26,238 nt of DNA from Candidatus Micrarchaeum sp. GTDB lineage: Archaea; SpSt-1190; DYHY01. The stretch covers positions 21,955-48,192 of the forward strand of contig DYHY01000009.1 of the NCBI GenBank assembly GCA_020723935.1. The letters are read 5' to 3'. This document shows, piece after piece, positions 23,229 to 26,238 of this stretch. The notes beneath the pieces are model-generated. The model was not told where the DNA came from. It saw only the letters and a program-made list of their open reading frames with translations, and made no database searches. The first letter of the stretch is position 1. The number at the start of each line of letters is the position of its first letter. The position numbers were made by a program, and so were the translations under genes.

Positions 23229-23866
23229 TTATCCAAATTTTAGCTCTTTCCACTTGCAATATTCACAAGTTCCATTAACTTTAGGCAACTTCCCGTTCAA
23301 GACTTCAGAAGCCTTTTTAAGGGCTTCTTAACTCTTTCTGGATTGGTTTTAACTTTGATAATATTTACTTGAACATCCATTCCATTATGTATCTCGCATT
23401 GTTCTGGATGGTAGTAAGCCAAATATCCAAAATTCTCAGTTTTATAACCATTCATAAGCAACAAGAAAGTATAGCAGTCTAATTGTAATTGATAGCTTGG
23501 ATGGGTTTCTTCGGGAGCTTTGCTTTTTGTTTTATGGTCAAAAGGCACTATTGATTTATTTTCTGTTTGTAAATATTCATCTGGAAGCCCCTTTAGTTTT
23601 ACACCATCGTCATTATCTTCATAGTATAATGTCTTTGGCATATCAAGAGGAAGAACTCCCTTGATTTTCCCTTTAATTAATGGCGGTAAAATCCCTTTCT
23701 TTCTATAAACATCAAAATACTTCTTTATGATAGAATCCATCTTTATTGGAATAGAAGACATTGGTCCAGATGGTCTTCTTACCTTCTTGACAACTTGAAG
23801 ATAAAAGCATCTCGGACACTCTTCAAGAAGGTTCAATGATGATGGTGAGAGTGTATATATTGTCAT
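23229..23866 (-). CDS. Cas4/RecB-like PD-(D/E)XK nuclease (frameshifted near its C-terminus)
   Basis: Nuclease of the RecB/Cas4 group. N-terminal SPSSLNLLEECPRCFYLQ has C17 and C20. Catalytic motifs are GLPDEYL (D96), PFDHKTK (D110, K112) and YQLQLDCY. As sequenced it stops at 23297 after 189 residues. In the -1 frame the sequence continues ASEVLNGKLPKVNGTCEYC then KWKELKFG to a stop at 23229. This is the typical C-terminal Cys region of the family. One extra A in the five-base run at 23314-23318 restores 212 residues. Two N-terminal and two C-terminal cysteines could hold an iron-sulfur cluster or zinc. No cas genes or CRISPR array are in the window, so a role in CRISPR adaptation is not supported. 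AT-rich, unlike the chromosome to its left. Confidence 0.75.
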
Positions 23867-23867
23867 T

Positions 23868-24077
23868 CTAATCCTTCCTTATAAACGGATCAATCTTTAA
23901 TCCAATTAATGCGTTAGTAGCCAATTTTGTTCCAACACGCAAATCATAAAGATACCCTTCTTTCAATAATTGATTGAATAGGAAATGCAATACAAACGAC
24001 ATAGCATTTTCATTTAAGTCTCTTCCAAAATCTTGTAGAATAAATCGTATTTTGCTGCTAAGATAACCTAAATACAA
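23868..24077 (-). CDS. Unknown small protein, possibly the C-terminal part of the gene before it
   Basis: 69 residues from a weak TTG start (…RFILQDFGRDLNENAMSF…). It overlaps the end of the gene at 24068-24433 in the -1 frame and stops 1 bp before the nuclease ATG. Adding one base near the GGG or TTT run (about 24078-24084) would fuse it to that gene as a single protein of 188 residues. No family is recognised. Confidence 0.4.
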   Translation of the reverse strand: MYLGYLSSKIRFILQDFGRDLNENAMSFVLHFLFNQLLKEGYLYDLRVGTKLATNALIGLKIDPFIRKD

Positions 24078-24433
24078 ATCCCTTCATAAGTATCTGGCTT
24101 GGGATCCGTTTTTACTTGTTCAAATCTAGGATTGTTTTGATTGTTATGTAGAATATTTTTATTATTGGTTGTATCTTTTACAAATTGCTCAAGATCACTG
24201 AGAAAGACTTCATTTTTCTTCCATAAAAATAGTTTATAATGGTGTGTGTTAAGTGTGTATTTCCTGTAAGATTTGTGTAGCAAAGAAAGAACCATCCATT
24301 TATTTATCATCAATTTTAGAAATTTCTTATCAAAACTTTCTTTTAGTTCTTTTAATCTATTTGGGTCATCAACATAGATATAGGACACTAACCAATTATT
24401 ACCATCCAATTTTGATAAATCATTTACGATCAT
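24068..24433 (-). CDS. Unknown AT-rich island protein
   Basis: 121 residues, mostly alpha-helical by pattern and rich in Lys, Asn and Leu. It starts MIVNDLSKLDGNNWLVSYIY and ends DPKPDTYEGICI. It has no signal, membrane segment or motif that I recognise. It lies 18 bp downstream of the PIN toxin gene and may belong to the same transcript. The end may be false (see the 23868-24077 entry): a one-base correction would extend it to 188 residues. Confidence 0.5.
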   Translation of the reverse strand: MIVNDLSKLDGNNWLVSYIYVDDPNRLKELKESFDKKFLKLMINKWMVLSLLHKSYRKYTLNTHHYKLFLWKKNEVFLSDLEQFVKDTTNNKNILHNNQNNPRFEQVKTDPKPDTYEGICI

Positions 24434-24451
24434 TTCAATTTCCCCGCGATT

Positions 24452-24943
24452 TTAAAATTTCCATCCTTCTATTCTGAACATATCTAAGCTGTTAATTGCC
24501 TCTATGTTGTATTTTTGACAGACTAAAGGTATTCTAACTTTATCCCCTCTTAGTTTTTCTTCTGTAACAACTATTCTTTTAATTGGTGTCAGTGTTTGTT
24601 GTGAGCTTGGTGCCATTTCAATAGCCAACGCAATAACCCACGAATCTGCATCGTGTTTTCTATCTTCCTTTACTAAAGACGGATAATTCTTCAATAAATC
24701 TTTCAAGATCTCTATCTGTTTCTCGCTTGGTTCTCGAAAAAACTTGTTCTGTTTTTTAGCCCACTTAGCCAATTGGTCATCTCCTTCTACTATTTCATAA
24801 AGAACTTCTTTGGGAGCCACTAAAAGCCCTTTGCCAATTAACGATTCCATATTCTTCCATAAACTCGGAAACACATCGATTGGATTATGCCTGTTTAGTT
24901 CAATCAGTGATGATGAATCTATGATATAGTGATTTGAAGTCAT
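24452..24943 (-). CDS. PIN-domain toxin, DUF4411 type
   Basis: 163 residues. PIN-domain acidic residues are visible: D9 in YIIDSSSLIEL, E46/E50 in PKEVLYEIVEG, and D98/D100 in KHDADSWVIALA. The HDADSWVIA signature and length fit DUF4411, small PIN-like proteins found beside ImmA/IrrE antitoxins. The expected activity is a metal-dependent RNase. Its ATG overlaps the antitoxin stop by 4 bp (ATGA), so the two are translationally coupled with the antitoxin gene first. AT-rich, as is the rest of the island. Confidence 0.82.
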   Translation of the reverse strand: MTSNHYIIDSSSLIELNRHNPIDVFPSLWKNMESLIGKGLLVAPKEVLYEIVEGDDQLAKWAKKQNKFFREPSEKQIEILKDLLKNYPSLVKEDRKHDADSWVIALAIEMAPSSQQTLTPIKRIVVTEEKLRGDKVRIPLVCQKYNIEAINSLDMFRIEGWKF

Positions 24944-26091
24944 TTTTTCGCCTTCGCTAGAACCTTCTCGAAGTTCTTTGATTTAATTGACAAATAGCTC
25001 AAAGCATCTGTATAAGTTATTAAATTCTTGTCAAAATTATTCGCAACAAGAGAAATGAATTTGTTACCCATTTCAGAAAGACATTTCTTATCAGAAGCTA
25101 CAATTATTCCTTTCTTTTCACGTTCAATTTTCTTCTTTGTTTCTTTTGGAATATACCGCTTGACAACATTCTCGAATTCTTGTCTTGAAATATAATTAAG
25201 ATTCGACATCTTGACTAGAAGCGCAGCCTTGCTCACTTTATACCTCTTTGATAAGGTGTTCAGTGTTTCTGTATCAACCAAAGTGGCTCGTCTTTCTTCA
25301 AACAACTCTTTTGCTTTTTCTGTTGGAAGTAAAAATGATGACGAAAATGCATTGCACCATCTTTCAATATTATCTCTGACTGTTAGAGATGCTTCTGGAA
25401 TGTCTATTACCGTTTCTCCAAGAAGTACGTGTCCAAATTCATGCATAAGGGAGAATATCCTTGCTTCTATACTGTCTTTTGAATTGATAACAATAATTGC
25501 TGGGGATTCATCAGCTAATGCAAAGCCTCTTGCATCTTCGATAGGCATAGAGAATTGAAAAACCAAAACATTCGTATCTTCAAGAATATCCCTTAGATAA
25601 TTAAAGAGCTTGTAAGCATCTCTGAATTTTCTTTGTTTTTCCCATTCAAGATTAAACAATTTCCTATACTTTTCTGCAATTAAATCAGGATTTTGAGACA
25701 GGTTAACTTTCTCTACTTTTGTTTTGGTTTCATACCTTACATTTAATGAAAGCTCTTTGCCTATGTTTTGCAGGCTTCTTGACCTTCTTATTGCCAGAAT
25801 GGTTTTTTTATCAAATATTCCTGTCTTATTCGGAAGGAATCTGTAGTCTTTTGGTAAGGGTTTTTCTTCTTTCGGTTTTGACAAAAAGAATGATGCTAAT
25901 GGACGCTTAAATAATACAGATAAAATCTTTAATTGTTTTAATGAAGGTGACTTCTTTCCGGATTCAAAATCTGTTATAGTTTCAACATTAGTATCCAATT
26001 TCTTGCTTACTTCTTCTATCTTCCATCCAGAACTTTCCCTAAACCATTTTAGTACTTCTGGATTTATCTCGACAGTTATTAATTTGACCAT
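24940..26091 (-). CDS. XRE-family ImmA/IrrE metallopeptidase antitoxin
   Basis: 383 residues. An N-terminal XRE helix-turn-helix (about 12-65, SSGWKIEEVSKKLDTNVETI, then ESGKKSPSLKQLKILSVL) is joined to an M78-type zinc peptidase with HEFGH at 217-221 and a probable third ligand E243. Such proteins repress their own operon and control a partner toxin, here the DUF4411 PIN protein coupled by a 4-bp overlap. The C-terminal 120 residues include a helical segment common in this subfamily. The ATG at 26091 lies only about 34 bp from the end of an IS3-like element, which may have replaced or created its promoter. Confidence 0.88.
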   Translation of the reverse strand: MVKLITVEINPEVLKWFRESSGWKIEEVSKKLDTNVETITDFESGKKSPSLKQLKILSVLFKRPLASFFLSKPKEEKPLPKDYRFLPNKTGIFDKKTILAIRRSRSLQNIGKELSLNVRYETKTKVEKVNLSQNPDLIAEKYRKLFNLEWEKQRKFRDAYKLFNYLRDILEDTNVLVFQFSMPIEDARGFALADESPAIIVINSKDSIEARIFSLMHEFGHVLLGETVIDIPEASLTVRDNIERWCNAFSSSFLLPTEKAKELFEERRATLVDTETLNTLSKRYKVSKAALLVKMSNLNYISRQEFENVVKRYIPKETKKKIEREKKGIIVASDKKCLSEMGNKFISLVANNFDKNLITYTDALSYLSIKSKNFEKVLAKAKK

Positions 26092-26095
26092 TATA

Positions 26096-26238
26096 TCAGA
26101 CTCTCTTCAATGATGGAAATTTTCTGGACTGCACCCCTGTTTTTGGACTACAAGTTAGCGAATATTTAATGCCTCCGTTTCCATAGCGAATATTTAATGC
26201 CTCCGTTTCCATTTCATTTGGGGTTTTGTACCTGATGG
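26096..26238 (-). CDS. Partial transposase C-terminus, altered by a tandem duplication
   Basis: Only the last codons are in view. The frame starts beyond 26238 and encodes IRYKTPNEMETEALNIR. Without the second 28-bp unit it would stop at the TAA at 26155-26157. With the duplication (28 is not a multiple of 3) the frame shifts and runs on to a TGA at 26096-26098, outside the element and just before the antitoxin gene. Catalytic residues are beyond the window. Confidence 0.5.
   Translation of the reverse strand, partial: IRYKTPNEMETEALNIRYGNGGIKYSLTCSPKTGVQSRKFPSLKRV
26125..26238 (-). mobile_element. End of an IS3-like insertion sequence, cut by the window edge
   Basis: The terminal sequence TGGACTGCACCCC at 26125-26137 resembles IS3-family inverted-repeat ends. 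Reading in from the window edge on the minus strand gives RYKTPNEMETEALNIR, the usual C-terminus of an IS3-type DDE transposase (…TPNE…). The other end and the target-site repeats are outside the window. Confidence 0.6.
26157..26212. repeat. Two perfect 28-bp tandem units
   Basis: 26157-26184 and 26185-26212 are identical and adjacent. Each begins AGCGAATATTTAATG and ends CCGTTTCCAT. They lie inside the transposase C-terminal region. A slipped-strand duplication or an assembly artefact would both give this. Confidence 0.9.

Noticed and set aside
23190-23230. C/D-box guide RNA suggested by GTGATGA
   Set aside because: No matching D box or C'/D' elements are found nearby.
26157-26212. Start of a CRISPR array
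   Set aside because: Two directly adjacent 28-bp units without spacers, inside a transposase reading frame.

Overview
The window reads as a GC-rich archaeal chromosome with an AT-rich accessory island at its right end. Archaeal markers are an archaeal-type leucyl-tRNA synthetase, FEN-1 with a C-terminal PCNA-binding tail, a geranylgeranyl-type prenyl synthase, an AlaX editing protein, a SepF-like division protein, a catalytic proteasome beta-type subunit, and tRNA genes without an encoded CCA end. Many starts lie 24-30 bp downstream of a TATA box, as expected for leaderless transcripts. Many small membrane and secreted proteins of unknown family sit beside these core genes. A DPANN-type lineage (Micrarchaeota/Diapherotrites-like) is a guess from gene style, not shown by the sequence.

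Layout. 1-1.4 kb: divergent prenyl synthase and alkyltransferase-domain gene. 1.4-3.7 kb: minus-strand operon of a winged-helix regulator and three tandem paralogous seven-helix membrane proteins, with paired palindromic operators upstream. 4-6.1 kb: small membrane proteins, one only 34 residues behind a perfect palindrome. 6.1-8.5 kb: FEN-1, a divergent membrane protein and a beta-CASP nuclease. 8.5-11.3 kb: a proteasome-fold cluster, namely a catalytic beta-type subunit, a larger apparently non-catalytic partner, and a shorter relative of the partner split by an in-frame TAG. 11.3-15 kb: AlaX, a large secreted repeat protein and a zinc-ribbon protein. 15-18.1 kb: tRNA-Ser, a Nudix gene with an in-frame TAG, a degenerate inositol-monophosphatase-like protein, tRNA-Ala with a partial copy of its 3' end, and a lipoprotein metallopeptidase. 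18.2-23.1 kb: leuS, sepF-like, a minigluzincin-like protein and a surface protein.

From about 23.2 kb the base composition changes abruptly to AT-rich. This island holds a Cas4/RecB-like nuclease, one or two unknown genes, a DUF4411 PIN toxin with an XRE-ImmA/IrrE antitoxin, and the end of an IS3-like insertion sequence with a 28-bp tandem duplication.

Five genes need exactly one extra base at or beside a short homopolymer run to become full length (breaks near 1754, 3130, 17350, 23316 and 24082). All five have the same polarity. Two other genes are interrupted by an in-frame TAG. These seven breaks should be checked against reads before any gene is called a pseudogene. The two strongest candidates for an undescribed system are the regulator/seven-helix-trio operon and the proteasome-fold cluster.
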